Of a stretch of 61,774 nt of DNA, positions 37,388 to 46,505 are shown piece after piece. Source of the DNA: an uncultured Muribaculaceae bacterium (GTDB taxonomy: Bacteria > Bacteroidota > Bacteroidia > Bacteroidales > Muribaculaceae). The stretch spans positions 38,380 to 100,153 of the forward strand of contig CAJTMM010000006.1 of NCBI GenBank assembly GCA_910577465.1, given 5' to 3'. The notes beneath the pieces are model-generated. The model saw nothing but the letters and a program-made list of their open reading frames with translations, did no database searches and was not told the origin of the DNA. A program made the position numbers and the translations under genes. How positions within the stretch are numbered: the first letter of the stretch is position 1; every line of letters begins with the position of its first letter.

Positions 37388-37418
37388 CAAAGATAGCGTT
37401 TTTGTTTGTCCCAACAAA
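37388..37418 (-). promoter_or_regulatory. Promoter of the thi operon
   Basis: On the minus strand TTTG (37418-37415) and TATCTTTG (37395-37388) are separated by 19 bases, a full match to the Bacteroidetes -33/-7 promoter. Transcription would begin a few bases before the TPP aptamer. Confidence 0.8.
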
Positions 37419-37482
37419 AAAAGTTAGATTAAATATATGAAAGTATATCTGGGTTATGTTCCCAGGAAGCGAAAAAGGATGA

Positions 37483-38769
37483 CTACTGCGCTGGAGTTTG
37501 GGGCTTATTTGGATTGGGATTGGGGTTCTGTATTTTGCGGTTGTGGTGGAATTTTCGCTTTTTGTTGGTTTTGTTGCGGGAATTGTTGTCTCGTGCTTTC
37601 TGTGGATGGTCGGTGTGGTGATTTTCTTGAACAGAATTGTCTTCGCGGGCGGAAGAGGGGAGACGTTCGATTCGTTTTCCGAGAAATTTCTCAATCATGA
37701 ACCATCTGCGGCGGTCGCGGTCACTTACGAGGGTAAGGGCTTCACCATCGGCATCGGCGCGAGCTGTGCGGCCGATGCGGTGAACGTAGTCTTCGGCATC
37801 GTGTGGAACATCGAAATTGACCACCATTGTGATGTCGTCGATATCAATGCCGCGTGCGACAATGTCCGTGGCAACCAGAATGTCGATGTGTCCTGACTTG
37901 AAATCATGCATGACCTCGTCGCGTCGTGCCTGTTCAAGGTCGGAGTGCATTTCGCCAATTTTGAATTTAGCACGTCGTAACTCACGTGCCAAATCCTTGA
38001 CTTTTAATTTTGATGCGGCAAATATAATGACTCGTTTTGCTTGGGTATCGGTGAGGATTTGCTTGAGGATGTCGAGTTTTTTAGCTTCGGGGCAAATGGC
38101 TACACGTTGATGGATTTTGTCGGCAGGACGCGATACGGCAAGTTTTATTTCAGCCGGATCGGTCAGGATGGTCTTGGCGAGTTGCTGTATTTTCGGTGGC
38201 ATTGTCGCTGAAAACATGAGCGTCTGCCGTTCCTTGGGCAGGTGTTTTACGATTTGCATGATATCATCGTAAAATCCCATGTCGAGCATGCGGTCAGCTT
38301 CATCAAGGATGAAAAATGAGACCCGCGAAAGGTCCACCTTGCCCATCTGAAGGTGGGCGATAAGTCGACCGGGGGTGGCTATGACTACATCAGCACCGAG
38401 CTGCAATCCTTTCTGCTGGCGTGTAAATGTGGCGCCATCAGTCCCGCCGTATATGGCTACACTGCTTATGTTCATGAAATAACCGAAGCCTTCGAGCTGT
38501 CGGTCAATCTGCATGGCGAGTTCGCGAGTGGGAGCCATGACAATGCAATTGACGGCATCGTCGGGAAATCCGCCATCGGCAAGACGGCTTAGAACCGGCA
38601 GTAGATAGGCGGCTGTTTTGCCTGTACCGGTCTGTGCTACAGCTATAAGGTCGCGACCGTCAAGCGCCATCGGTATGGCTTGTTCCTGAATGGGTGTACA
38701 TTCGCTAAATCGCATTGCGTCGAGTGCATCAAGCACATCGTAGTTGAAGTCAAATTCGTCGAACCTCAT
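37483..38769 (-). CDS. DEAD-box RNA helicase (RhlE-like)
   Basis: ATP-dependent RNA helicase, likely in ribosome assembly or RNA decay. The 428 residues show Q-motif FSECTPIQEQAIP, AQTGTGKT (45-52), PTRELA, DEAD (156-159 in LDEADRMLDMGF), SAT (187-189), RGIDI and HRIGRTAR. The C-terminal 55 residues form a basic, Asn/Pro/Lys-rich, low-complexity tail typical of cold-inducible helicases of this phylum. The gene is read toward the thi operon promoter. Confidence 0.93.
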   Translation of the reverse strand: MRFDEFDFNYDVLDALDAMRFSECTPIQEQAIPMALDGRDLIAVAQTGTGKTAAYLLPVLSRLADGGFPDDAVNCIVMAPTRELAMQIDRQLEGFGYFMNISSVAIYGGTDGATFTRQQKGLQLGADVVIATPGRLIAHLQMGKVDLSRVSFFILDEADRMLDMGFYDDIMQIVKHLPKERQTLMFSATMPPKIQQLAKTILTDPAEIKLAVSRPADKIHQRVAICPEAKKLDILKQILTDTQAKRVIIFAASKLKVKDLARELRRAKFKIGEMHSDLEQARRDEVMHDFKSGHIDILVATDIVARGIDIDDITMVVNFDVPHDAEDYVHRIGRTARADADGEALTLVSDRDRRRWFMIEKFLGKRIERLPSSAREDNSVQENHHTDHPQKARDNNSRNKTNKKRKFHHNRKIQNPNPNPNKPQTPAQ

Positions 38770-38813
38770 CGGTTGGATTGCTTTATGTGTGTGGTACCTA
38801 TTGTATTCAGATG

Positions 38814-38821
38814 CAAAGATA
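38814..38821 (-). promoter_or_regulatory. Promoter -7 element for the DEAD-box gene
   Basis: Minus-strand TATCTTTG matches TAnnTTTG, 45-52 bases upstream of the ATG. Confidence 0.5.
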
Positions 38822-38870
38822 CATAATTATTCCTATATATTTTAATCTGTAGCGGATTGGGGGGGATATA

Positions 38871-39476
38871 TCAGTTTGCCTGCGGATTTTTAGGATGAAA
38901 GCGCCATCCTCGGAAACTATTGCCCATGTTCCGTACGGCACGGTGCCAATAAGAGTCTTCTTGAGCCGTCAGTAGCTGGGCGTAATCGGCGGATTCTGTT
39001 ACTGCCCATACCCGTTTGTGCAGTTCCTCATCGAGTTGCTCGCGGCTCCATCCGCTGTAGCCTATGAAGAAACGGATATATCCCTCTATGGGGTATCCGG
39101 CATTGACATATCTGAGCATAGCCTGGAAGTCACCGCCTATGAACAGTCCCGGCTTTATTTCCTTTGCGTCGGGAATTATGTCGCCTAATGTATGGACGAA
39201 ATATAGTCGGTCGCATGACATTGGTCCACCGCAGAATATGGGTATGTCCTTTTTACGCGTAACGTCCTTGACCAATCCTTGAAGCGTGTAAGCAGTGCTG
39301 CGGTTCATGACTATGCCCATTGCCGTGCCGCCCATGGCGTATTCCACCAGGCATATCACGGCATGTGAAAAATATTCGTCCTTCAGGAATGGTTCAGCGA
39401 TGAGTAATGCCCCGGGATGCGGCATGTTACCACTGGTTATATCAATATTGAACAATGCATTGTCGTAATCTATCAT
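38871..39476 (-). CDS. YqgE/AlgH (UPF0301) family protein
   Basis: A 201-residue protein of the YqgE/AlgH family. Family marks are PHPGALLIAEPFLKDEYFSHAVI near the start, GIVMNRSTAYTL, FCGGPMSCDRLYFVHTL and FIGYSGWSREQLDEEL. The molecular function of the family is not settled; AlgH is reported to influence alginate regulation and related proteins have a YqgE fold. The length is standard. Divergent from the Dxs-like gene. Confidence 0.92.
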   Translation of the reverse strand: MIDYDNALFNIDITSGNMPHPGALLIAEPFLKDEYFSHAVICLVEYAMGGTAMGIVMNRSTAYTLQGLVKDVTRKKDIPIFCGGPMSCDRLYFVHTLGDIIPDAKEIKPGLFIGGDFQAMLRYVNAGYPIEGYIRFFIGYSGWSREQLDEELHKRVWAVTESADYAQLLTAQEDSYWHRAVRNMGNSFRGWRFHPKNPQAN

Positions 39477-39650
39477 AGGTATCGGAGATTTGAGGAGATG
39501 TTATTCTTGTGATAAAATTATATTATATCAGCATATTTGACAATATATGAATGTTAAATATTTTGATTGTAGCCACATTTACTTCAGTTCTGTGTTATTC
39601 TTGGTAGTAAAAACCGTTATTCAGGTATTATATGTCATGAAAATGTGGTA

Positions 39651-39658
39651 TATCTTTG
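39651..39658 (+). promoter_or_regulatory. Promoter -7 element for the Dxs-like gene
   Basis: TATCTTTG matches TAnnTTTG, 27-34 bases upstream of the ATG at 39685. Confidence 0.5.
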
Positions 39659-39684
39659 CTGATAATTAATCAATATAATAAAAT

Positions 39685-41442
39685 ATGAAGTTACAAGATA
39701 TTCATTCACCTGCCGATATAAAGGGGCTGGAATTGCCGGAACTTGAGACTCTGGCTTCGGATATACGCAGTGCGTTATTGGAAAAACTCAGTCGCCATGG
39801 CGGTCATATCGGTCCTAACCTCGGTATGGTGGAGATGTCGATTGCATTGCATTATGTATTCGATTTGCCTACAGACAAAATCATTTACGACGTTTCGCAC
39901 CAGAGTTATGTTCATAAAATGCTCACCGGACGAATGGATGCGTTCATAAATCCGGATGATTATGACAATGTGACGGGTTTCACAAATCCGCACGAGAGTC
40001 CTACTGACATATTTACCATAGGACACACCTCGACAGGTGTCAGTCTCGCCGGCGGTCTCGCTAAGGCGCGCGACTTAAAGGGGGGACGTGAAAATATAAT
40101 CGCTGTAGTCGGCGATGGTTCGTTGAGTGGTGGTGAAGCTTTTGAAGGTTTGGATTATGCCGCTACATTAGATAGCAATTTTATCATAGTCGTGAACGAT
40201 AATGATATGTCAATTGCCGAAAACCATGGAGGGTTATATCAAAATCTTAAAGCATTACGTGAAAGTGACGGAACGGCATCATGTAACTTTTTCAAGTCTA
40301 TGGGGTTGGATTATCGATATGTGGCGTATGGAAATGATTTGAAATCATTGATTGAAGTTTTCAATGAAGTAAAGGATATTAACCATCCGATAGTAGTGCA
40401 TATTGCGACTCAGAAAGGTAAAGGATATGCTCCTGCCGAAGCTGACAAGGAACGATTCCATTTTGGCGGTCCGTTCGATATAGCTACAGGCAATCCGTTG
40501 TCGGTGAGTGAGACCAAAGATTATGGCACGCTTACGGCTGAGTATCTGCTGAAAATGATGGAGAATGATCCAACCGTGGTGGCTATTACTGCCGGAACAC
40601 CCGGTGTGATTGGTTTTACACCGGATAGAAGACAACGCGCCGGCAAGCAGTTCGTGGACGTAGGCATTGCCGAGCAGGAGGCTGTGGCATTGGCTGCGGG
40701 TATAGCCAAGGGTGGTGGCAAACCATATTTCGGCGTGGTAAGTTCGTTTGTGCAACGAGCCTACGATCAGCTGTCGCAGGATATGTCCATAAATGGAACT
40801 CCGGCTGTGATAGGCATATTTTACGGTACTATATGCGGCATGAACGATGTTACCCATTTAGGATGGTTTGATATAGCTCTGATAAGTAATATTCCTGGGG
40901 TGGTGTATCTTGCGCCAACATGTATGGAGGAGTATTTTGCGATGCTTGATTGGGCAATGAATCAGAATCAGTATCCTGTGGCGTTGCGTGTGCCGGGAAC
41001 AAAAGTGGTAGAGACCGGGAAGGAGTTTCCTAAAGATTATTCCGATTTAAATGCGTATGCCGTAGGACGACGCGGTTCTGATGTGGCTATCATAGCTGCC
41101 GGAAATTTCTATGGGCTTGGTGAGCAGGTTGCCGATGGATTGAAGTCGGAAGGAATCGATGCGACGCTGATCAATCCTCGTTTCCTGAGTGGCATTGACC
41201 GTCAATTGTTGATGGAATTGGAAGCAGACCACAGATTGGTGATAACATTGGAAGATGGTGTGCTTGATGGAGGATTCGGCGAGAAGATTGCCCGATTCTA
41301 TGGTACTTCAACTATGAACGTGCAGTGCTATGGTATAAGGAAGGAATTTGTGGATGGATATGATTATGCATCGGTGCTTGAAGATAACCATTTGACATCA
41401 CCGCAGATAGTACGTGAAGTGATGTCGATGCTGAGAAAATAG
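39685..41442 (+). CDS. Dxs-like thiamine-dependent transketolase (short 1-deoxy-D-xylulose-5-phosphate synthase)
   Basis: A 585-residue TPP enzyme of the Dxs group, about 35-50 residues shorter than standard Dxs. Conserved pieces are HIGPNLGMVEMSIALHYVF (with the His equivalent to E. coli His49), DVSHQSYVHKMLTGR, the TPP-binding GDGSLSGG...NDNDMSIAEN, the catalytic Glu in VGIAEQEAVALAAG, and MNDVTHLGWFDIA. Dxs condenses pyruvate and glyceraldehyde 3-phosphate, feeding isoprenoids, thiazole and pyridoxal. Changes such as IAEQE for IAEQH and VPG for YPRG around the substrate pocket leave room for a different substrate. Ends before a strong terminator. Confidence 0.75.
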   Translation: MKLQDIHSPADIKGLELPELETLASDIRSALLEKLSRHGGHIGPNLGMVEMSIALHYVFDLPTDKIIYDVSHQSYVHKMLTGRMDAFINPDDYDNVTGFTNPHESPTDIFTIGHTSTGVSLAGGLAKARDLKGGRENIIAVVGDGSLSGGEAFEGLDYAATLDSNFIIVVNDNDMSIAENHGGLYQNLKALRESDGTASCNFFKSMGLDYRYVAYGNDLKSLIEVFNEVKDINHPIVVHIATQKGKGYAPAEADKERFHFGGPFDIATGNPLSVSETKDYGTLTAEYLLKMMENDPTVVAITAGTPGVIGFTPDRRQRAGKQFVDVGIAEQEAVALAAGIAKGGGKPYFGVVSSFVQRAYDQLSQDMSINGTPAVIGIFYGTICGMNDVTHLGWFDIALISNIPGVVYLAPTCMEEYFAMLDWAMNQNQYPVALRVPGTKVVETGKEFPKDYSDLNAYAVGRRGSDVAIIAAGNFYGLGEQVADGLKSEGIDATLINPRFLSGIDRQLLMELEADHRLVITLEDGVLDGGFGEKIARFYGTSTMNVQCYGIRKEFVDGYDYASVLEDNHLTSPQIVREVMSMLRK

Positions 41443-41463
41443 TGGTATTATTGACTTGATATT

Positions 41464-41509
41464 GATTGCAACTATCTGTTTATGAGCGGATAGTTGCAAT
41501 CTGTTTTTT
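41464..41509 (+). terminator. Terminator of the Dxs-like gene
   Basis: A 13-bp perfect stem (41464-41476 with 41489-41501, arm GATTGCAACTATC), 12-base loop, followed by a six-T run at 41504-41509. Confidence 0.9.
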
Positions 41510-41559
41510 GGAGTTGCCATGTGATGGCTGTACATGGCATGTCGTCATTTAGGAAAGTG

Positions 41560-42045
41560 TTAATGTGGCTGGAGAAGCGGCATGAATGCGCATATAATCA
41601 CGCTGATGGCATTGGCTCCAAAAAGCCACCAGAAATTGGTTTTAAACGGTGATTTGAAAATGACCTTTAATGCCAATCCCTCCACGCAGGTGTTGAGGAG
41701 CACGACCAAAATGTAGTCAGCAATCCAATGTGACAAATCGAACGTGCCTGTGCCGGTGGGGAGGAGCAGCAATTCTAAAAGGATGCCGCTCAGCGGTATT
41801 AAAATGAGTCCGGCTAAGGCTGATATGGCGTTCATTACGACGACCATTAATGCCGATTTCGGCCACGAAACTTTTAGGAAAAATTTTGCCGCGAGTAGTT
41901 CAATTAAAAGCCCGGCGGCGATTATGTACCAAGTGTAATATTGGTCGACTATGTATATCGACGGCCAAATCATGTTTGCCTTTGCTACCAAAGGCAGTAT
42001 CAGCATGAGGGCTAATATTGATAGTTTTGTTCTGTTGTGTTCCAT
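41560..42045 (-). CDS. Small integral membrane protein of unknown function
   Basis: Unrecognised 161-residue membrane protein. The first hydrophobic segment (LSILALMLILPLVAKA) resembles a signal peptide or helix, and is followed by about four more helices with a Gly/Leu-rich SGILLELLLLPTGTGTFD loop between. C-terminal TNFWWLFGANAISVIICAF is the last helix. No catalytic motif seen. Located alone between the Dxs-like and AraC genes. Confidence 0.65.
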   Translation of the reverse strand: MEHNRTKLSILALMLILPLVAKANMIWPSIYIVDQYYTWYIIAAGLLIELLAAKFFLKVSWPKSALMVVVMNAISALAGLILIPLSGILLELLLLPTGTGTFDLSHWIADYILVVLLNTCVEGLALKVIFKSPFKTNFWWLFGANAISVIICAFMPLLQPH

Positions 42046-42155
42046 TTGGCAAAGATAAAGAATAAAAACTATACTTTAGCATTGGATTTAATCCAATAGT
42101 TGGAAATGGTATTTATTCTTTGGTAAGGTTGTGATTGATTGTTGCTTAGGGTCGA

Positions 42156-42998
42156 TTATGTCTCTTTCCGGAGCTGATTCCTATATTGTAATGGTGTGAG
42201 TCCGTTTTGTTTCCGGAATATGCGGCATAGATATGATGGGTCATCATAATGCAGCTGATTTGCAATTTCTTTGACCGAGAGGTCGGTTGTGTCAAGTAGC
42301 ATCTTGACTACAAGTTCCAGTTGGATGTTGATTTGTTCTTTGGCTGTGGTGCCGATGTTCCGTTTCACTATTATGTTAAGATAGTTGGGGGAGATGTTTA
42401 GTTTATCGGCATAAAAAGCCACATCGTGGTGATGGGTGTAGTAACGGTTGATAAGCCCTATAAAATCAGTGGCTATGCTCCAGGCTCTGTTTTTATTAGG
42501 TTGCTTGCCAAGCACCCCGAGTCGAGCTTCCACTTGATCGGCAATTATGAGCAATAGGTTTGCCATTTCGCTGCTGATTATTTTTTCGGCTGTTTTAACT
42601 GAGCTGAATCTTATAATCCAGTCAAGCGATGAAAACCAGTTAAGGGCAATGTTGTAGATGTCGTCTGTCAGATTAAATACCGGTGTGGTATATATGAATT
42701 TCCAGAAACGATTGGAGTTGATAAGAAAGGAAATATCCTGTGTTGAATCAAAATCCACAGAGATGAAATGAGCTCTGAAATCATCAGAAATATCAGATGC
42801 TACTGCAACCATATCAAATGTGATGAAAGCAAAACTACCTTCAGAGATTTTGAAGGTGCGGGAATTGATTGTAATATAGCCGTTTCCACATTCGCATAAC
42901 ATTATCATGCATCCTGCTATTGACAGGGGATGGCAGGAAACCCAATCGTTTCCATTGGTTATGCCTATGGAGAAGTGTGAAATCGATTTTGAACTCAT
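42156..42998 (-). CDS. AraC-family transcriptional regulator
   Basis: A 280-residue regulator with an N-terminal cupin-like sensory part (about 1-160) and a C-terminal AraC double helix-turn-helix (about 180-278). The second HTH is clear in DLSVKEIANQLHYDDPSYLCRIFRKQNGLTPLQYR. It is divergent from the MATE transporter gene at 43176, its probable target. Effector unknown. Confidence 0.9.
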   Translation of the reverse strand: MSSKSISHFSIGITNGNDWVSCHPLSIAGCMIMLCECGNGYITINSRTFKISEGSFAFITFDMVAVASDISDDFRAHFISVDFDSTQDISFLINSNRFWKFIYTTPVFNLTDDIYNIALNWFSSLDWIIRFSSVKTAEKIISSEMANLLLIIADQVEARLGVLGKQPNKNRAWSIATDFIGLINRYYTHHHDVAFYADKLNISPNYLNIIVKRNIGTTAKEQINIQLELVVKMLLDTTDLSVKEIANQLHYDDPSYLCRIFRKQNGLTPLQYRNQLRKET

Positions 42999-43028
42999 GA
43001 ATTGTGTTATTACTGCCTATTTCGGGTG

Positions 43029-43036
43029 CAAAGTTA
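43029..43036 (-). promoter_or_regulatory. Promoter -7 element for the AraC-type gene
   Basis: Minus-strand TAACTTTG matches TAnnTTTG, 31-38 bases upstream of the start. Confidence 0.45.
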
Positions 43037-43124
43037 CAAGGCTTTTGTACGGATGGCAAAATTAAGTTATAAAAAGTACCCGGATTGTAATGATTTACAC
43101 CATGCCATATCATAATACTATCAC

Positions 43125-43132
43125 TAAATTTG
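43125..43132 (+). promoter_or_regulatory. Promoter -7 element for the MATE gene
   Basis: TAAATTTG matches TAnnTTTG, 44-51 bases upstream of the ATG at 43176. The AraC/MATE intergenic region would hold divergent promoters and the regulator site. Confidence 0.45.
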
Positions 43133-43175
43133 CGATTCATTTAAAATTCAAGCAGCGAGGTCAATCAACAGTAGT

Positions 43176-44531
43176 ATGGAACGAGACAAACTTGATTTTA
43201 GAAACGGGAATATCAACAGGCTTTTCAGGTCTATGTTTTTCCCAACTCTCATAGGCATGGCTTTTAATTCCGCGCTGAATATATGCGACGGTATGTTTGT
43301 GGGGCATGGTGTGGGCAGCAATGCGCTTGCCGCTATCAATATTGTGGCTCCGCTGTTTCTTGTATGCGCCGGACTGGGATTGATGTTCGGTATCGGAGCA
43401 TCGGTGATAGGTGGGATACGCCTTGCCGAAAAAAATATCAAGGCAGCGAGAATCATAATGACTCAGGCATATATCGCCGGGGCGGTTATATTTGGCATTG
43501 TGATACTTGTATCATTGTTTTTTACCCGTCCGGTTCTTTATATGCTTGGATGCAGTCCGGCGTTGGAGGAATTGGCATCCGATTATCTTTTGTGGCTTCT
43601 TCCGGGGTTGGTGTTCTTTTATCTGCAATGTGCCGGGATGATGCTGATACGTCTTGATGGTTCGCCACGATATGCGATGAGTGTGCAGATAGTAGCCGCT
43701 GTGCTGAATATATTTCTTGATTGGTATATGGTGTTTCCACTTCAGATGGGCATCAAAGGTGCGTCGATGGCAACCTCAATATCATGTATGGTGGCGGGTA
43801 CGATGGTTGTGGTATATTTCCTGTTTTTCTCTGATAAGCTTAAGTTCTATCGGTTGCGCCTGACTTTAAAATCACTCCGGCTGTCTATGCGCAATATTGG
43901 ATATATGGCTGAAATCGGACTCGCTACATTCATTGCCGAACTTGCGATTGGCGTAATGATGGTAACTGGCAATTATATGTTTCTATCATACCTTGGCGAA
44001 GCAGGTGTTGCGGCATTCAGCGTCGGTTGCTATCTTTTCCCGTTGATATTTTCCGTGAGCAATGCTGTGGCTCAGTCATCACAACCGATAATCAGTTTTA
44101 ATTATGGCGCAGGTCAGCCACTGCGTGTCAGGCAGGCATTGGATATAGCATTATTGACGGCTGGAGTCTGCGGTGTGGTGATTTCGGTAGCGATGTGGAT
44201 GGGTTCGGGAATCCTGGCGCGGGTGTTTATTGATTCTGCGGATGTGGCATATAACATAACGGCTGCCGGGTTGCCTCTTCTCGGGCTGTGCGCATTGCCA
44301 TTCGCCATCAATATAACCTTCATAGGCTACTACCAGAGTTGCGAACAATCGGTTAGGTCCATATCATATATGTTGTTGAGAGGTATCATATTCATGGTCC
44401 CCGGATTTATAGTGCTACCACGACTGCTGGGAGTATCCGGACTATGGCTCGCGATACCATTGTCAGAACTGCTCACACTCGCTATCATCGCATTGGCATA
44501 TCTATGGCGACGTAAATTCCGGTTGTCGTAG
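43176..44531 (+). CDS. MATE-family efflux transporter
   Basis: A 451-residue, twelve-helix multidrug and toxin extrusion transporter, exchanging Na+ or H+ for organic compounds. The two-fold repeat is visible: N-half with LFRSMFFPTLIGMAFNSALNICDGMFVG and C-half with AVAQSSQPIISFNYGAGQ near residue 300. The length is standard. Substrates cannot be predicted. Divergent from the AraC-type regulator; convergent with the CorC-like gene. Confidence 0.93.
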   Translation: MERDKLDFRNGNINRLFRSMFFPTLIGMAFNSALNICDGMFVGHGVGSNALAAINIVAPLFLVCAGLGLMFGIGASVIGGIRLAEKNIKAARIIMTQAYIAGAVIFGIVILVSLFFTRPVLYMLGCSPALEELASDYLLWLLPGLVFFYLQCAGMMLIRLDGSPRYAMSVQIVAAVLNIFLDWYMVFPLQMGIKGASMATSISCMVAGTMVVVYFLFFSDKLKFYRLRLTLKSLRLSMRNIGYMAEIGLATFIAELAIGVMMVTGNYMFLSYLGEAGVAAFSVGCYLFPLIFSVSNAVAQSSQPIISFNYGAGQPLRVRQALDIALLTAGVCGVVISVAMWMGSGILARVFIDSADVAYNITAAGLPLLGLCALPFAINITFIGYYQSCEQSVRSISYMLLRGIIFMVPGFIVLPRLLGVSGLWLAIPLSELLTLAIIALAYLWRRKFRLS

Positions 44532-44585
44532 ATAGTCATAAGAGCTTATCTACGGCATGGGGTGAATTGTCTTTTACGTATGTGG

Positions 44586-45626
44586 TCAGTCTGTCTGATG
44601 TGATAACACATGTTTTGAGAATTTTTCTCTCGCCACAGCCTGTAGGTCAGGTACGGTGTCGCACTCGTCGATTATTTCCACACCAAGCATCGTTTCGATA
44701 ACGTCCTCCATAGTCACGATTCCACGCATACATCCATATTCATCGGTTATTACGGAAATATGTTCCTTCTTTTCAAGCATGGATTTCCAAATGTCAGAAA
44801 CACTGTCGTTTTCAGAGAAAAATAGTATCGGGCGCATGATGCCGGATATGCTCTCGTTGGTTTTACCTGAACAAATCTTTTCCAATACATTGGATTTCAA
44901 CACGTATCCGCAGATAAATTCGTTCTGGTCATTGTATACCGGTATGCGTGAGAAGTTGGATAAATTGGGGTTGTCGTGAAATTCCTGCATGGTGGTTTGG
45001 GCACATGTCGATTCAACGACTACGTACGGTGTCATAATCTGTGATGCCTTTACCTTTTCGAGTTTCAGGAAATTTTTGATTATCTGACTTTCCTCTGCTT
45101 CAAATACACCCTCTTCCTCTCCCATATCGACCATGGCGGCTACCTCTTCGCGACTGACTGTTAAGGGCTGGATTTTTGGGGCGAAGCAACGGGTCAGAAG
45201 TTCTGACAACCATACCAAAGGATATGTAAGGAATATCAGTACACGTATGATTTTTGCAGAAGGCATGGCGAGTTCCCGCCAGTAAGATGCCCCAATGGTT
45301 TTAGGGATAATCTCGGATAAGACAAGGATAAGCAGCGTGAGTATTGCTGATATAATGCCGAAGTAAGCTTCGCCGAATACCTTTACGGATTCTGAACCAA
45401 CACCGGCGGCGCCTATCGTATGTGCCACCGTGTTCAGAGATAGTATTGCCGCTACCGGGCGGTCTATGTTAGTTTTGTAGCGCATCATCAGGCTTGCGCT
45501 TTTCACTCCTTGGCTTTCCTTCATGGAGATATAAGACACGGGTGTCGACAATAATACGGCTTCAAGAACCGAACATAAAAATGAAAGTGCCAGTGCACCG
45601 ATTAAATATAATAATATGTATTCCAT
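44586..45626 (-). CDS. CNNM/HlyC-CorC family membrane protein (DUF21-CBS)
   Basis: A 346-residue protein of the CNNM/CorC group. The N-terminal DUF21 membrane domain (about 1-180) has three or four helices with ALSFLCSVLEAVLLSTP at the start. A CBS pair follows (about 200-315), with ASQIMTPYVVVEST and the second HISVITDEYGCMRGIVTMEDVIETMLG. Relatives affect Mg2+/Co2+ transport or resistance. The usual C-terminal transporter-associated domain is missing, as in several Bacteroidetes members. The ATG at 45624-45626 is preferred over one eight codons upstream. Confidence 0.85.
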   Translation of the reverse strand: MEYILLYLIGALALSFLCSVLEAVLLSTPVSYISMKESQGVKSASLMMRYKTNIDRPVAAILSLNTVAHTIGAAGVGSESVKVFGEAYFGIISAILTLLILVLSEIIPKTIGASYWRELAMPSAKIIRVLIFLTYPLVWLSELLTRCFAPKIQPLTVSREEVAAMVDMGEEEGVFEAEESQIIKNFLKLEKVKASQIMTPYVVVESTCAQTTMQEFHDNPNLSNFSRIPVYNDQNEFICGYVLKSNVLEKICSGKTNESISGIMRPILFFSENDSVSDIWKSMLEKKEHISVITDEYGCMRGIVTMEDVIETMLGVEIIDECDTVPDLQAVAREKFSKHVLSHQTD

Positions 45627-45701
45627 AAAAAATTGTGAATAGTGAGGCATATAACATTACGGGATGTATGCATCCTGCAAAAAAAGTATGATTGTCACAC
45701 A

Positions 45702-45998
45702 TTATTCGCGTAGTACGCAATTCATAATAAGTATATTGCATTTATGTAACCGTATATATGGATGTATGTTTATTGATAAAACGGTAGTTCGTAGAGGACT
45801 TTTGGTATTTGATATACTGCAATCATGGGTTGTGGTGAAGCATGTGCTGTATATCTGTTTCAAATCATTATGTAAGCAATATGCATATTCAATCTTATCA
45901 GATTCATCCAATGGACCCAATGCATTGACATGTGGCGATAGCAGGGACGCTATTACCACGAGAACACTGAATACCGAAGAATGTAGCTTGACAATCAT
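45702..45998 (-). CDS. Small secreted peptide, weakly NVEALA-like
   Basis: A 98-residue frame beginning with a good signal-like region (MIVKLHSSVFSVLVVIASLLSPHVNA). Just after it, HVNALGPLDESD recalls the NVEALA motif of Bacteroidetes secreted peptides, and Cys residues follow (AYCLHNDL, STCFTTTHDCS). The start is the ATG at 45996-45998. It sits 14 bases after the stop of the decayed frame at 46013-46261, as if the two once formed an operon. The opposite strand has an ORF of similar length, so coding status is uncertain. Confidence 0.35.
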   Translation of the reverse strand: MIVKLHSSVFSVLVVIASLLSPHVNALGPLDESDKIEYAYCLHNDLKQIYSTCFTTTHDCSISNTKSPLRTTVLSINIHPYIRLHKCNILIMNCVLRE

Positions 45999-46012
45999 AA
46001 TGTGTGAGATGT

Positions 46013-46261
46013 TCAATATATAGTCGCAATACTAACATCTGGACGAACTATTTTGTTGTCCTTCCCAGGCACTGCATCTGAAATCAAGAAGTAAATCTTT
46101 TTTGCAATTGGATCTACAAATACTGTTTTTGGTGGGAAGTGAAAGCTTTTGGGTGTATGTAAATAGTTGTATAGTAGTCCTATATGTCCAATTTCTTTGT
46201 GCTTTTTACAATTAGCTCGTTCTATTATTCGGCTGGGGTCACCAAGTGTATGGATTGGTGG
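46013..46261 (-). pseudogene. Decayed gene, C-terminal part only
   Basis: An open frame of 82 residues without any ATG, GTG or TTG near its beginning, yet with protein-like composition: HIGLLYNYLHTPKSF, FPPKTVFVDPIAKKIYFLI and NKIVRPDVSIATIY before the stop. An in-frame TAG precedes it and the tRNA-Ser terminator hairpin lies directly upstream. Best read as the 3' remnant of a truncated gene. Family not identified; 6-bladed-propeller-type proteins that accompany NVEALA peptides are one guess. Confidence 0.45.
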
Positions 46262-46272
46262 CTAATAAAGGG

Positions 46273-46303
46273 AAGCCCTGTAGGCGGGGTGCTTACAGGA
46301 CTT
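46273..46303 (-). terminator. Hairpin downstream of tRNA-Ser
   Basis: Stem 46273-46282 with 46294-46303 (AAGCCCTGTA with TACAGGACTT, one G-T pair), 11-base loop, just past the tRNA 3' end on the minus strand. No long T-run; likely tRNA terminator or processing signal. Confidence 0.6.
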
Positions 46304-46312
46304 GGGTTGTTT

Positions 46313-46402
<90 letters not shown>

Positions 46403-46418
46403 TTGAGAATTACGGGTG

Positions 46419-46426
46419 CAAAGGTA
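46419..46426 (-). promoter_or_regulatory. Promoter -7 element for tRNA-Ser
   Basis: Minus-strand TACCTTTG matches TAnnTTTG, 17-24 bases upstream of the tRNA 5' end. Confidence 0.5.
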
Positions 46427-46505
46427 TGTGTTTTATTTTAATTGTGCAAGTGTTTGATGATTTTTTAGTGCTGTTTTTGATGCTTTTTACTAATTTTGCA
46501 TTGTT

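Noticed and set aside
45664..46023. 119-codon plus-strand frame in the gap after the CorC-like gene
   Set aside because: No signal peptide, motif or promoter; the minus-strand frame over the same bases has a better N-terminus.
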